Notes: generated from the letters alone by a model not told the origin. Shown: positions 34,489 through 44,596, counted from the first letter of the stretch. The stretch is 64,000 bases of DNA from Candidatus Nitrospira allomarina (GCF_032050975.1 NZ_CP116967.1:1733001-1797000), one strand, 5' to 3'. Numbers and translations: made by a program.

Positions 34489-35320
34489 ATGGGTGACATC
34501 CATAGTTTGCAAAGTCAGGTGGCTCTGGTTGCGGGAGGTGGAGTGGGCATTGGACGTGCCATTGCCCGGGCGTTAGTGGGGCAACAAGTGGGAGTCGCTA
34601 TTTGTGGAAGACGTGTGGAAGAATTGGAGCGCACAGCAGGCGATCTCATTCAGGCTGGCGGAGAAGTGCTTTCGGTACCATGCGATGTGACCCAACGGGA
34701 CGATGTTGAGCGTACCATAAAGAGAGTGATCCAGAAGTTGACAGGCTGGACATTCTTGTTAATAACGCAGGAGCATCAGGTCAAACGCCGATCCATGATC
34801 CGGATGATTCCAAATGGCAGAATATTCTTCAAGTGAATTTAACAGGCAGCCACTTGGTTTCGAAACTTGCTATTCCACATATGCTCCCCCACCACTATGG
34901 ACGAGTCGTGAATATCTCCTCCGTCTTGGGACGATTTGGCGTGGCAGGGTATTTGGCCTATTGTACAGCCAAACATGGCATTTTAGGGTTTACCAAAGCT
35001 CTGGCACTGGAAGTCGCCTCTCAGGGCATAACGGTGAATGCCATTTGCCCAACGTGGGTGGATACCGCCATGGCCAGGCAGGGTATCGAAGAAACGGCTG
35101 CCAGCCTTGGGATTTCACCAGGTGAATTTCGTGAAATCGCGATTAGTACGATTCCGAAAAAAGGATGGCGGAAACCGAGTAGGTGGCCAGTGTCGTCCTG
35201 TACCTCTGCTCACATGCGGCTAGTGCAATAACCGGTCAAGCCTTAAATGTTTGTGGTGGAACTACCGCAGGGTGTGATTTTCCTAGTCTTGGCAGTGAAG
35301 GAAAGCTGATAACTCATTGA
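34489..35320 (+). pseudogene. Short-chain dehydrogenase/reductase (FabG-like), broken by three lesions
   Basis: Joining three frames rebuilds a full SDR of about 275 residues: the nucleotide loop VAGGGVGIGRAIARAL, then LDILVNNAG, then NISSVLGRFGVAGYLAYCTAKHG with the YxxxK catalytic pair, and finally VASVVLYLCSHAASAITGQ. One base is missing near 34738-34740. A second is missing from an A-run at 35157-35162, where seven A would restore PKKRMAETE. A TAG stop stands at 35180-35182 where a Glu or similar codon is expected. Three independent lesions make error unlikely. SDRs reduce carbonyls with NAD(P)H; the native substrate is unknown. Confidence 0.85.
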
Positions 35321-35395
35321 TTTTCTTGACCTTCTATATATGCAGATCTATACTCGACATGGCTCACTGTGCATGTTTCTTTACTAGGTTGTTCA

Positions 35396-36205
35396 ATGTC
35401 TGAATTACTGCCATATCTCACCATGGGCCTTTATTTTGGAGGCACGCTCCTTTTTCTTTTGTATCTCTGGCACCGTTCTGATGCCATCTCAAAAATTTCT
35501 CTTGTGGCCACAGGTTTGGGGTTTGTTTCTCATACCACAGCGCTCATCATGGCTATGATATCGACGGGACATGTCCCTATCATGACATTTAAGGACGCGA
35601 TGTCATTTTTTGCCTGGGGGTTAGTGCTGGTCTTTTTGGTTGTTGGCCTGAAACGGGGCTTAGAGGTGTTGGGCGCCTTTATCCTTCCACTGGCCTTTCT
35701 GTCTCTCGTTTCGGCAACCCTGGCCCCTCAGTCAGCCAGCACCCTGGCCCCGGTCTTTCAGACGGTTTGGGTGCATGTGACCCTGAGTATCCTGGGTACC
35801 ATCGGATTTGCTGTGGCCTTTGTGGCCGGGCTGATGTATGTGATGCAGGAGCGTCTCTTGAAGTCCAAACAATTTAATGTGTTAGCTTTCAAGCTCCCCC
35901 CGCTGGATTTTTTAGATTCTCTCAATCAACGATCTATCCTTTTTGGGTTTCCCTTATTGACCTTAGGAATTCTGACGGGGGCCGTTTCAGCACAATTAAC
36001 GATTGGGTCGTACTTGAGTTGGAACTCTGAGCAAATTTGGGCGTTAATTACCTGGTTTTTTTATTTCGCGGTCCTGATGGGAAGGGTGACGGCCGGATGG
36101 AGGGCGAAAAAAGCCGCTTATCTAACCATTGTGGGATTTGCCGGAGTAATTTTGACTTTTGTGGGCATCCTTATCAAAAGTCCTCAACCAATGTCACCGT
36201 TATGA
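35396..36205 (+). CDS. ccsA: Cytochrome c assembly protein, CcsA/HemX-like
   Basis: A 269-residue protein with about eight membrane segments. The central part, WVHVTLSILGTIGFAVAFVAG, matches the CcsA/CcmF-type region with its conserved His, and further His and Trp residues lie in loops (TTALIMAMISTGHVPI, SQLTIGSYL-like). Such proteins handle heme export or cytochrome c maturation, and HemX versions accompany hemA. Its stop overlaps the hemA start (ATGA), so the two are co-translated. The window encodes at least two c-type cytochromes that would need this pathway. The start at 35396 is preferred over the in-frame GTG at 35369, but no clear ribosome-binding site decides it. Confidence 0.85.
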   Translation: MSELLPYLTMGLYFGGTLLFLLYLWHRSDAISKISLVATGLGFVSHTTALIMAMISTGHVPIMTFKDAMSFFAWGLVLVFLVVGLKRGLEVLGAFILPLAFLSLVSATLAPQSASTLAPVFQTVWVHVTLSILGTIGFAVAFVAGLMYVMQERLLKSKQFNVLAFKLPPLDFLDSLNQRSILFGFPLLTLGILTGAVSAQLTIGSYLSWNSEQIWALITWFFYFAVLMGRVTAGWRAKKAAYLTIVGFAGVILTFVGILIKSPQPMSPL

Positions 36206-37560
36206 ATATTATCGTTTTAGGCCTCAATCATCGGACGGCTTCCGTTGAACTTCGTGAATTACTGGCCATTCAGGATAGCCGGATGGGAGAAGCGTTGGGT
36301 CGGCTCATGGCGTATTCCGGAATAAAAGAGGCCATGTATCTGGGGACCTGTAACCGTGTTGAAGTATATGCCGTCGTGGAAAAAAGAGAATGGGGTTTTC
36401 GTCAATTGGAAGATTTTTTGGTCTCAACCCATTTCTCTTTATCTTCGGAGGATTTACTCCCTCACCTGTATCGATATAGTGATGATGAAGCCATCGCGCA
36501 TTTATTTCGTGTATCGGCTAGTTTAGATTCCATGGTCGTGGGAGAGCCACAGGTCCTGGGGCAAGTTAAGGAGGCCTATGAGCTGGCTCTGACCCATCGT
36601 TCGTCCGGAGTCATTCTTAATAAGGTCGTCAAGAAGGCGATTTCGGTAGGAAAAAGTGTCCGGACGAACACGCGGATTGGGGAATATGCGGTTTCTGTCA
36701 GCTATGCCGCTGTGGAATTAGCCAAAAAAGTTTTTTCGAATCTGAAGCAACGAGTTGTGTTGTTAGTCGGTGCCGGGGAGATGGGAAAATTGGCGGCCCA
36801 ACACCTGGTGAATCAGGGTGTAAAGGAGGTTCTCATTGCCAATCGGAATCATCATCGTGCTTTCACACTGGCCGAGCGCTTCCATGGACAGGCGGTTCCC
36901 TATGAACAGCTTCGAAGCACGCTACCCAAGGTGGATATTGTGATTTGCGCCACGGGTGCTCCCCACTATGTTATTACCAAAGATGATATAGAAATGGCGG
37001 TGTATCATCGAATGAACCGTCCCATGTTTTTGATTGATATCACGGTGCCTCGAAATATTGATCCGGCGGTCAAGGATGTTGATAACGCCTATGTGTTTGA
37101 CATTGATGATCTCAAAGCCCATGTGGGGCATAATCAGGAAGAACGATTGAAAGAAGCCGAAACCGCCGAGCACATGGTCCGGGAGGAAGTCGGAAGTATG
37201 GTCGCCTGGGTTCGTGGCCTGGAAGCAACGCCCACTATTGTGGCCTTGAGAAAAAAAGCGGAAGAGATCAAACAAGGCGAGTTGGAGAAAGTCTTCGGTC
37301 GTCTGGGAGAATTGTCGCCGAAGGAGCGAGCTGCTATCGAAGGGCTGGCCTCGGCGATTGTGAATAAATTACTCCATGGTCCGGTCGTGACCTTAAAGTC
37401 GGAAGCGCAATCTCAAAATGGATTTGCGTTTATTGAAGCCGCCCGCCGGTTTTTTGAACTTCGCGAGCGGGAGATTCACTCCGGAGAGATCCAACTCCTG
37501 GAAGATGAGACAGGTGATGGCGTCAGCGAGGAGCCCCTGCCGCAGAAGGATGGCGTATGA
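36202..37560 (+). CDS. hemA: Glutamyl-tRNA reductase
   Basis: A 452-residue protein. The catalytic Cys50 is in YLGTCNRVEVYAV, preceded by LGLNHRTASVELREL. The NADPH-binding domain has VVLLVGAGEMGKLAAQHL, and the NTRIGEYAVSVSYAAVELAK segment is highly typical. It reduces glutamyl-tRNA to glutamate-1-semialdehyde, the first committed step of C5-route tetrapyrrole synthesis. The ATG at 36202 overlaps the ccsA stop; the longer frame beginning at 36037 lies inside ccsA and is rejected. The stop overlaps hemC by 4 bp. Confidence 0.96.
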   Translation: MNIIVLGLNHRTASVELRELLAIQDSRMGEALGRLMAYSGIKEAMYLGTCNRVEVYAVVEKREWGFRQLEDFLVSTHFSLSSEDLLPHLYRYSDDEAIAHLFRVSASLDSMVVGEPQVLGQVKEAYELALTHRSSGVILNKVVKKAISVGKSVRTNTRIGEYAVSVSYAAVELAKKVFSNLKQRVVLLVGAGEMGKLAAQHLVNQGVKEVLIANRNHHRAFTLAERFHGQAVPYEQLRSTLPKVDIVICATGAPHYVITKDDIEMAVYHRMNRPMFLIDITVPRNIDPAVKDVDNAYVFDIDDLKAHVGHNQEERLKEAETAEHMVREEVGSMVAWVRGLEATPTIVALRKKAEEIKQGELEKVFGRLGELSPKERAAIEGLASAIVNKLLHGPVVTLKSEAQSQNGFAFIEAARRFFELREREIHSGEIQLLEDETGDGVSEEPLPQKDGV

Positions 37561-38507
37561 ATCAGGGGAAGAGTCGAACACGGTCTACGCTCATTGTGGG
37601 AACACGAGGAAGCCAATTGGCCATATGGCAGGCCGAATGGGTGCAAAATCAGCTCAAAGCCCTTGCTCCGGATATTTCTGTCATTCTGAAGCGCATTCAA
37701 ACCAGCGGAGATAAGATTCAAGATGTGCCTTTGGCCAAAATTGGAGGAAAAGGCCTGTTTGTCAAAGAAATCGAAGAAGCGTTGCTCAGACGAGATATTG
37801 ATTTAGCCGTGCATAGCATGAAAGATGTACCGTCAGAATTGCCTGATGGATTGGGGATTGTTTGTGTTCCCGAGCGGGAGGATCCCAGGGATGCGTTGAT
37901 TGCCCGAGGAGGCCATACCTTGGCGACATTACCGATCGGTGCACGAGTCGGAACCAGTAGTTTGCGACGACAGGCGCAATTGTTACATGCTCGTCCCGAT
38001 CTTGAGATTGCCATGTTGCGTGGGAATGTTGATACACGACTTCGCAAGGTTCGCGAGGGTCAGTATGATGCCATTATTCTGGCCGCATCCGGGCTCAAGC
38101 GCCTAGGGTGGGATCAGGAAGTGACGGAGTATTTGTCCGTGGATGTGAGTTTGCCGGCAATTGGGCAAGGCTCGTTGGGCTTGGAAGGAAGGGAAGATGA
38201 TTCGTGGGTTCGAGATCTGGTGATTCAGTTTGAACATCGGCCAACTCGGATTGCGGTCGCTGCCGAACGGGCGTTGCTTGCAGGGTTGGAAGGCGGATGC
38301 CAGGTTCCCATTGCAGGATATGCGACTCTCCACGGAGACATCCTGACTTTGGATGGGTTAGTCACGAGCCTTGATGGGAAACGATATATCCGTCAAGTGG
38401 TATCGGGACCAGCGGGGGAAGCCGAATCAATTGGCACGCAGGTGGCTGAACAATTGTTGGACGGTGGGGCGCAGCCCATTCTCCAGGAAATTTATGGGAT
38501 GGCATGA
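37557..38507 (+). CDS. hemC: Porphobilinogen deaminase (hydroxymethylbilane synthase)
   Basis: A 316-residue enzyme with VGTRGSQLAIWQAEWVQ at the start, then KDVPSELPDG and the anion-binding TSSLRRQAQLL. Cys248 in EGGCQVPIAGY is the attachment site of the dipyrromethane cofactor. It polymerises four porphobilinogen units into hydroxymethylbilane. It overlaps hemA upstream and cobA-hemD downstream by an ATGA, so the three are translationally coupled. Confidence 0.96.
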   Translation: MNQGKSRTRSTLIVGTRGSQLAIWQAEWVQNQLKALAPDISVILKRIQTSGDKIQDVPLAKIGGKGLFVKEIEEALLRRDIDLAVHSMKDVPSELPDGLGIVCVPEREDPRDALIARGGHTLATLPIGARVGTSSLRRQAQLLHARPDLEIAMLRGNVDTRLRKVREGQYDAIILAASGLKRLGWDQEVTEYLSVDVSLPAIGQGSLGLEGREDDSWVRDLVIQFEHRPTRIAVAAERALLAGLEGGCQVPIAGYATLHGDILTLDGLVTSLDGKRYIRQVVSGPAGEAESIGTQVAEQLLDGGAQPILQEIYGMA

Positions 38508-40075
38508 ACAAGGCAGTTGCAATTCATGGTCGGGTGTTTTTGGTTGGAGCCGGGCCGGGCGATGCAAAGTTGCTGACCTTACGAGGGAAAGAGTGTCTCG
38601 AGCAAGCCGACGTGGTGCTCTACGATCACTTGGCCAATCCAGAGTTATTGAAATTTGCTCCTTCTCATGCCGAGTGTATTTACGTTGGAAGAAAAGGGCG
38701 TGGTGCCTATCGGGATCAGGCAGAGATTCACGCCCTGTTGGTCACCAAATCCAAAGAAGGCAAATGTGTGGTGCGACTGAAGGGGGGGGATCCTTTTGTA
38801 TTTGGTCGTGGAGGTGAAGAAGCCGAGGTGATCGCTGACGCTGGGATTCCCTTTGAAGTCGTACCCGGAGTAACGGCTGCCGTGGCTGTGCCGGCCTATG
38901 CCGGCATCCCCGTAACACACCGGACCCTCGCCTCGACGGTCGCATTTGTGACCGGCCATGAAGATCCGACCAAATCATCAAGTGCCATGGAATGGCCGCG
39001 TTTCGCTTCGGCTGAAGGAACCCTTGTCTTTTTAATGGGCATGAAAAATCTTCCGCAGATTGTTGACCGGCTCATTCAGGAAGGCAAGCCTGCAACGACT
39101 CCTGTTGCGGTGATCCGATGGGGGACCTATGCTCGTCAACGAACAGTGGTGGGAACGTTATCAGACATTGTGGAATTAGCCTCTCAGGCAGACATGAGTC
39201 CGCCATCAGTGATTGTCGTGGGTGAAGTCGTTCGGTTACGTGAACGATTGAACTGGCATGAATTACGGCCTCTGTTTGGACAAGGGGTTTTAGTGACCAG
39301 ACCTCGTGCCCAGGCGCCGGCTCTTTCGAATCTGCTGGCGGCGCAGGGTGCCGAACCGGTGGAATGTCCTACGTTGGAAATTCATCCTCCTGATAGCTGG
39401 GCACCTGTGGATGAGGCGATTGCTGCGATTTCGACATACGACTGGTTGATTTTCACGAGTGTGAATGGTGTGCAATCCTTCATGGAACGTCTTTGGTTTC
39501 ATCACAAAGATGTGAGGAGCTTGGCTGGAATCCGTGTGTGTTGTATAGGTCCACGCACCCGGGAAGAGGCTGCTCGTTGGGGGATTGCCTCGGATCTGGT
39601 TCCCCAAGATTTTCAGGCAGAGGGGATTTTGCAGGCCATAGGCGGGTTAGGGGTCGCCAGTCAACGGATTTTGATTCCTCGAGCCAAAGTGGCACGCGAG
39701 ATTCTTCCTGAGCAGTTGAAAGCCATGGGTGCCACCGTTCATGTGGTGCATGCCTATCAAGCTCTTCCTCCTATCGTCGATATGGGCCCTCTTCGTGATC
39801 GCCTTCGCAACAGGGAAATTCAGTATGTGACCTTTACCAGTTCTTCAACCGTGAAGAATTTTTGCCAGTTGTTTGAGAATCGTCAGGAATTGCAAGAATT
39901 AACACGGCATTTGATTGTGGCCGTCATTGGCCCGATCACCGCTCAAACCGTTCAGGAAGAAGGGCTGTCGGTGGATGTTATGGCGTTGGAAAATACAGTT
40001 CCGGCGTTGGTCGATGCCATGATCATTCACGCCCAGCAAAATCCAAAGGATACGCGATTGGTATCGTCTTCATAA
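38504..40075 (+). CDS. cobA-hemD: Fused uroporphyrinogen-III C-methyltransferase / uroporphyrinogen-III synthase
   Basis: A 523-residue two-domain fusion. Residues 8-250 are a SUMT: VFLVGAGPGDAKLLTLRG, VVRLKGGDPFVFGRGGEE, and PVTHRTLASTVAFVTGHE. Residues 270-515 are HemD-like: VLVTRPRAQAPALSNLLAAQ, WLIFTSVNGVQSFMERL, and YVTFTSSSTVKNF. The HemD half cyclises hydroxymethylbilane to uroporphyrinogen III. The SUMT half methylates it towards precorrin-2, the branch to siroheme, heme d1 and cobalamin. One polypeptide thus sits at the branch point. It overlaps hemC by 4 bp. Such fusions are known in several phyla. Confidence 0.94.
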   Translation: MNKAVAIHGRVFLVGAGPGDAKLLTLRGKECLEQADVVLYDHLANPELLKFAPSHAECIYVGRKGRGAYRDQAEIHALLVTKSKEGKCVVRLKGGDPFVFGRGGEEAEVIADAGIPFEVVPGVTAAVAVPAYAGIPVTHRTLASTVAFVTGHEDPTKSSSAMEWPRFASAEGTLVFLMGMKNLPQIVDRLIQEGKPATTPVAVIRWGTYARQRTVVGTLSDIVELASQADMSPPSVIVVGEVVRLRERLNWHELRPLFGQGVLVTRPRAQAPALSNLLAAQGAEPVECPTLEIHPPDSWAPVDEAIAAISTYDWLIFTSVNGVQSFMERLWFHHKDVRSLAGIRVCCIGPRTREEAARWGIASDLVPQDFQAEGILQAIGGLGVASQRILIPRAKVAREILPEQLKAMGATVHVVHAYQALPPIVDMGPLRDRLRNREIQYVTFTSSSTVKNFCQLFENRQELQELTRHLIVAVIGPITAQTVQEEGLSVDVMALENTVPALVDAMIIHAQQNPKDTRLVSSS

Positions 40076-40142
40076 ATATTCTATGGTGGAGGGAGTTCTG
40101 AACACCACGTTTTGTTAACCGATTGATGGGAGGAGTAGCGTC

Positions 40143-40535
40143 ATGGTTCCTGTAAAATCTTGTATGGTCCCGGTAGACAAAATTGTCAAAGTTGACCGGG
40201 ATATTTTAGTCAAGACCGCTGCAGAAATGATGCGGGATAATGGAATCGGAAGTGTGATTGTGACCAGTGGAGAAGAAATTATCGGCATTTTAACTGATAC
40301 GGATCTGGTTCGACGTGTGGTCGCCGCGGGTGCAGACCCGATGCGGACGACGGTCGAAAAAATTATGTCCGCTCCGATTGTCAGTATCGAGGCCGATCGA
40401 ACCTTGTTGGATGCAAATGATTTAATGGCTAAAGAACATATTCGGCATCTGGGAGTGACCCAGGCTGGAGCCATGGTGGGGATGATCTCTGTTCGGGATC
40501 TGGTTGTCTTTTTAACCAATCTTCCTCGAAAGTAA
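40143..40535 (+). CDS. CBS-domain pair protein
   Basis: A 130-residue protein of two CBS domains. The first runs about residues 8-60 ([20 protein letters not shown], then [17 protein letters not shown]). The second runs about 70-128 ([21 protein letters not shown], then [13 protein letters not shown]). CBS pairs bind adenine nucleotides or SAM and act as sensors. GGGAGGAG precedes the ATG. It is inserted between cobA-hemD and hemB, 8 bp before hemB, so it is probably co-transcribed with tetrapyrrole genes. A regulatory link to that pathway is only inference. Confidence 0.9.
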   Translation: MVPVKSCMVPVDKIVKVDRDILVKTAAEMMRDNGIGSVIVTSGEEIIGILTDTDLVRRVVAAGADPMRTTVEKIMSAPIVSIEADRTLLDANDLMAKEHIRHLGVTQAGAMVGMISVRDLVVFLTNLPRK

Positions 40536-40543
40536 GGACGAGT

Positions 40544-41527
40544 ATGGGGTTTCCCGTTCATCGATTACGTCGTTTGCGGCAACATGAATCACTTCGCCGA
40601 ATGGTCAGGGAGACGCAGCTGAATCCGGCTGATTTCATCTATCCCTTGTTTGTAACCGTTGGGGAGAATAAGCAAGAGCCGATCGCCTCGATGCCTGGTC
40701 AATGGCGGTGGTCTGTGGATCGAGTCGTTAAGGAAGCCAAAGATGCCTGGGAATTAGGGGTTCCGGCCGTCATCTTATTTGGGATTCCTGAACACAAAGA
40801 CGAGCGTGGATCCTCGGCCTATGAGAAGGATGGGGTTGTTCAGCGTGCAGTTCGGGCGCTTAAAGACCATTTGCCCGATTTGATGGTGATCACCGATGTG
40901 TGTATTGATGAATATACTTCGCATGGTCATTGCGGAATTGTTCGAGACGGCCGGATTCTCAATGATGAAACGCTCGAGTGCCTTCAGGCAATGGCGCTAA
41001 GTCATGCAGAAGCAGGCGTCGATATGGTTGCTCCTTCCGATATGATGGATGGCCGGGTTGCCGCGATTCGACAGGCATTGGACCAACAGGGATTTTCTGA
41101 CATGCCCATCATGGCCTATTCTGCCAAGTATGCTTCGGCGTTGTATGCCCCGTTTCGTGATGCGGCCTTTTCGAGCCCATCTTTTGGGGACCGACGGTCC
41201 TACCAAATGGATGCAGCCAATGCGAGGGAAGCCTTGCGTGAAGTGGAACTGGACATTCAGGAGGGGGCCGATATCGTGATGGTGAAGCCAGCCTTGTTTT
41301 ATTTGGATATTCTGCGACGAGTGCGCGAACTTGTGGCCGTTCCCGTGGCGGCGTATCAAGTAAGTGGGGAATACAGCATGATCAAGGCTGGTGCGCAGTT
41401 AGGCTGGGTCAATGAAGCTTCGGTGATGATGGAAAGCTTACTCGCAATTAAACGCGCAGGGGCGGATCTGATTCTTACGTATTTTGCCAAAGAGGCTGCC
41501 TATCTCCTCACCCGTGACGGTGTATGA
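40544..41527 (+). CDS. hemB: Delta-aminolevulinic acid dehydratase
   Basis: A 327-residue TIM-barrel enzyme. The N-terminal [16 protein letters not shown] and [13 protein letters not shown] are typical. The Schiff-base Lys positions are in [15 protein letters not shown] and [14 protein letters not shown]. The metal site region reads [16 protein letters not shown] with two Cys, less than the three-Cys zinc type, so magnesium dependence is plausible. It condenses two aminolevulinate molecules to porphobilinogen. It follows the CBS gene by 8 bp and overlaps ribF by 4 bp. Confidence 0.96.
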   Translation: MGFPVHRLRRLRQHESLRRMVRETQLNPADFIYPLFVTVGENKQEPIASMPGQWRWSVDRVVKEAKDAWELGVPAVILFGIPEHKDERGSSAYEKDGVVQRAVRALKDHLPDLMVITDVCIDEYTSHGHCGIVRDGRILNDETLECLQAMALSHAEAGVDMVAPSDMMDGRVAAIRQALDQQGFSDMPIMAYSAKYASALYAPFRDAAFSSPSFGDRRSYQMDAANAREALREVELDIQEGADIVMVKPALFYLDILRRVRELVAVPVAAYQVSGEYSMIKAGAQLGWVNEASVMMESLLAIKRAGADLILTYFAKEAAYLLTRDGV

Positions 41528-42495
41528 AAATTTCTCAAGGATTACCGACGGTTCGTCCCGCTTCTTGTCCTGTTCTCACTATTGGTAATTTTGATGGACA
41601 GCATTTGGGACACCGTGCTCTTGTACAGGCGGTTGTGGATTGCGCCAGGCAGGTCAATGGATATCCTATGGTATTGTCCTTTGCTCCGCATCCTGTCGAG
41701 GTGTTGCGTCCCGGATCTGTCCATAAATTTTTATCTGATGACCATGAAAAGATAGCGTTCTTTCAACGGCTAGGCGTCGGGGAACTGGTGATTCTCCCTT
41801 TCACCATGGAGTTAGCCAGTCTGAGACCGGATGAGTTTGTTCGCCAGGTTCTGCATGATGGGCTTGGGATCCGAAAGCTGTTTGTTGGAGAAAATTTTGT
41901 CTTCGGTAAGGGACGAAGTGGAGGAGTGAAGGATTTGATTGAATTGGGGGCACGAGCAGATTTTTCGGTTGAGCCGATAGCGCCCGTAATTGTGGGACAG
42001 AAGGTGGTGAGTTCGACCCGCATTCGCCAATGCCTGACAGTTGGAGACGTGTGGGAAGGTGCCCAATGTTTGGGGCGCCCCTATATGTTAGAGGGGATTG
42101 TGATTTCCGGTGAGAAGCGAGGGAAACAGTTTGGATGGCCGACCGCCAATCTTCGACTCCCCGGGCATCGTGTTCTTCCTGCGGATGGTGTGTATGCCAC
42201 CCTGACAGTGTTGAAAGGGGAATGTCTGGACTCTATTGCCTATATCGGCACGCGGCCGACGTTTTCTGAAGAGGAACGTTTATTGGAAGTGCATATGTTT
42301 GATAAGACTCTTCAGCTATATGGGGAAGATATTTCAGTGTATTTTATTGAAAGAGTGCGAGGGGATATGGTGTTTGCCAATTCCCAGGATCTCGTGAGTC
42401 AAATGGACCAGGATGGCCGGCGAGCTAGGGAGATCTTGCGGAACTATTCAGGAGACCCCCGAATTCCTGCGGTCGTTCAGGGGGAAAGTGTATAG
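41524..42495 (+). CDS. ribF: Bifunctional riboflavin kinase / FAD synthetase
   Basis: A 323-residue two-domain protein. The nucleotidyltransferase half starts [19 protein letters not shown] and includes [15 protein letters not shown]. The C-terminal flavokinase half includes [26 protein letters not shown], seen here as the PTANL signature, and the IGTRPTF stretch. It makes FMN and then FAD from riboflavin. It overlaps hemB by 4 bp and touches tilS (TAG then ATG). Flavin supply would serve enzymes such as the exported flavodoxin in this window. Confidence 0.95.
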   Translation: MKISQGLPTVRPASCPVLTIGNFDGQHLGHRALVQAVVDCARQVNGYPMVLSFAPHPVEVLRPGSVHKFLSDDHEKIAFFQRLGVGELVILPFTMELASLRPDEFVRQVLHDGLGIRKLFVGENFVFGKGRSGGVKDLIELGARADFSVEPIAPVIVGQKVVSSTRIRQCLTVGDVWEGAQCLGRPYMLEGIVISGEKRGKQFGWPTANLRLPGHRVLPADGVYATLTVLKGECLDSIAYIGTRPTFSEEERLLEVHMFDKTLQLYGEDISVYFIERVRGDMVFANSQDLVSQMDQDGRRAREILRNYSGDPRIPAVVQGESV

Positions 42496-43923
42496 ATGAA
42501 TCGTCCAGGTCCCGTTGTTGGAATGGAACGAAAAGTTGACCAGGCCATTCGGGCTAAGGGGTTATTGGCGTCGGGAGATCGGCTCGTGGCTGCGGTTTCA
42601 GGCGGTCCTGATTCTGTGGCCCTTTTTAGGTGTTTGGTGGAGTTGCGCACCCGGTGGCATTGGGACATCTGTATTGGACATGTGGACCATGGATTTCGCG
42701 GAGCTGAAAGTGAAGGGGATGCGAAGTTTGTGCAGGATTTAGGGGAGAGATTTGGAGTGCCCGTTATGATCTGCCGGCTCCATCTGAATAAAGATGACGC
42801 AAAATTGAAGAAGGAATCACTCCAGGAATATGCCAGAAGAGCGCGGTACGGGGCATTGGAGCAAATGGTCCTTGACCGAAATGCGACAAAGTTAGTGCTT
42901 GGTCATACGGCGGACGATCAAGCCGAGACGGTTCTGATGTGGATGCTACGTGGGTGTGGAACCGGTGGATTAGGCGGCATCCCTCCCAAGCGAGGAATGT
43001 ATGTCGTTCGTCCCTTGCTTGATATCCATCGAAGTGAGATTGTGGCGTATCTGAGGGAGAGGGAGGAGGAATCCAGATTGGATACCTCCAATGTTCAACC
43101 CGTGTACCTCCGGAATCGCATTCGTCAGCACCTGATTCCTCAAATGAAACAGTTCTCGCCAGGGATTGTGAATGTATTGACCCGGCAGGCACATATACTT
43201 CGGGATGATCACGCCTACCTGGAGACATTAGCGGATGAAGCCTTCCAGCGTACGTGTGTGTCAGACGCCATGGGAGAACGGCAATTTGATCGTATGGCGC
43301 TTTTAAACGTACCGTTACCTATTCGTCGGAGGGTGGTCCGCCAGAGTCTCCAGATCATTGCCGGACACCAGCAGAGTCCGAGATTCGACTTTGTTGAACG
43401 GGTATTAGATCGGTTAGAGCATGGGCAGTCGGGATGGACGATTGAATATAACGGCGTGCGGGTTGGACAGGAATATGATCGTTTGGTGATTTGCTCCTGC
43501 GAGAAAATGCATCAACCTGGACAGGATTATTCGAGGGTGAGCGTGATGCCTTTATCCATACCTGGTGAGGTGGTTTGGCTCCCCACGGGGCACCGTTTTT
43601 CGGTTTCAAGAAAAATATCTCCAGAAATGAATGGCCATGCGAACCATTCAGAGATTTATCTTGATCCGGCGAGATTTACTCCTGAATTAATGTTACGAAG
43701 TTGGATGCCTGGAGATATTTTTTGTCCCAAGGGACTTGGTGGCCGACAAAAAAAAATCCAGGATTTTTTTTCGGATCTTAAATTGCCCCGTTCCCAGCGG
43801 AACAAGGTGCCTTTATTGGTGGCGCCTGAGGGAATTGTCTGGGTTGCTGGATTACGAGCAGATGAACGTTTCCAGGTCTCATCATCTACGACCTCGGTCG
43901 TTATGGCCAGGATGATCATGTAA
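42496..43923 (+). CDS. tilS: tRNA(Ile)-lysidine synthase
   Basis: A 475-residue N-type ATP pyrophosphatase with the PP-loop VAAVSGGPDSVALF at residues 31-44, then GHVDHGFRGAESEGDA and LVLGHTADDQAETVLMWMLRG. A C-terminal TilS domain follows (residues about 390-475, FCPKGLGGRQKKIQDFFSDLK). It converts C34 of the CAU anticodon to lysidine so that tRNA-Ile2 reads AUA. It starts immediately after ribF and is followed by hpt and ftsH, the classical tilS-hpt-ftsH order. Confidence 0.95.
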   Translation: MNRPGPVVGMERKVDQAIRAKGLLASGDRLVAAVSGGPDSVALFRCLVELRTRWHWDICIGHVDHGFRGAESEGDAKFVQDLGERFGVPVMICRLHLNKDDAKLKKESLQEYARRARYGALEQMVLDRNATKLVLGHTADDQAETVLMWMLRGCGTGGLGGIPPKRGMYVVRPLLDIHRSEIVAYLREREEESRLDTSNVQPVYLRNRIRQHLIPQMKQFSPGIVNVLTRQAHILRDDHAYLETLADEAFQRTCVSDAMGERQFDRMALLNVPLPIRRRVVRQSLQIIAGHQQSPRFDFVERVLDRLEHGQSGWTIEYNGVRVGQEYDRLVICSCEKMHQPGQDYSRVSVMPLSIPGEVVWLPTGHRFSVSRKISPEMNGHANHSEIYLDPARFTPELMLRSWMPGDIFCPKGLGGRQKKIQDFFSDLKLPRSQRNKVPLLVAPEGIVWVAGLRADERFQVSSSTTSVVMARMIM

Positions 43924-43924
43924 T

Positions 43925-44488
43925 ATGGAAGTCTCTATGGATCAAATCTTTGGAAAACCACTGGTTACGCAAGAAGCCATGAGGGCGCGCATTAAGGACC
44001 TGGGAAAGCAAATTTCTCAGGATTATCAAGACAAGGATCTCTTGGTTGTCGGTGTGCTCAAAGGGGCCTATGTGTTTTTTGCTGATCTGGTTCGAGTCAT
44101 CCGATTGCCTATTCAGATTGATTTTCTGATTGCCAAAAGTCACAAAACCATCGGTAGTTCCGCCAAAAAGGTGAAAGTGTGGTCAGAGTTGACAGAAAAG
44201 ATCAATAATCGCCATGTGTTGCTGGTAGAAGATATTGTGGACTCTGGAATAACTGCTCAGTTTTTAGTCAAAACGTTGATGAAGAAGAAACCAGCCTCTG
44301 TGGCTGTCTGCGCGTTGATTAGCAAGCCTGCCAATCGCAAAGTGGAGGTTGATTTGCGATATGTGGGGTTTGAAGTGCCTTCGACCTATGTTGTGGGATA
44401 TGGGCTGGATTTTAAGCAAAAATATCGAAATCTTCCCTACCTGGCTAAACTCGACCCAAAGTTGGTTCGAGAAGACTCCCAGTCTTGA
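43925..44488 (+). CDS. hpt: Hypoxanthine phosphoribosyltransferase
   Basis: A 187-residue type I phosphoribosyltransferase. The PRPP-binding loop is LLVEDIVDSGITAQFLV, and LLVVGVLKGAYVFFADLVR matches the family's flexible-loop region. The C-terminus contains GYGLDFKQKYRNLPYLA, characteristic of HPRT. It salvages hypoxanthine and guanine. The ATG at 43925 begins 1 bp after tilS; a second ATG at 43937 with GGAAG upstream is equally plausible and would shorten the protein by four residues. Confidence 0.93.
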   Translation: MEVSMDQIFGKPLVTQEAMRARIKDLGKQISQDYQDKDLLVVGVLKGAYVFFADLVRVIRLPIQIDFLIAKSHKTIGSSAKKVKVWSELTEKINNRHVLLVEDIVDSGITAQFLVKTLMKKKPASVAVCALISKPANRKVEVDLRYVGFEVPSTYVVGYGLDFKQKYRNLPYLAKLDPKLVREDSQS

Positions 44489-44596
44489 TGCGGTTGTCAG
44501 TTCTAAAAAGTGCGTGATAGAATCAATTGGTTAAGCTAATGGCTGGACGGTATGGCTCTTTATGACATTTGAATTGCTAAGGGGGTTACCCTCGGT

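Noticed and set aside
36037-36201. N-terminal extension of hemA
   Set aside because: It lies inside the membrane protein gene ccsA; hemA homology begins at MNIIVLGLNHRTAS, with an ATGA overlap start.
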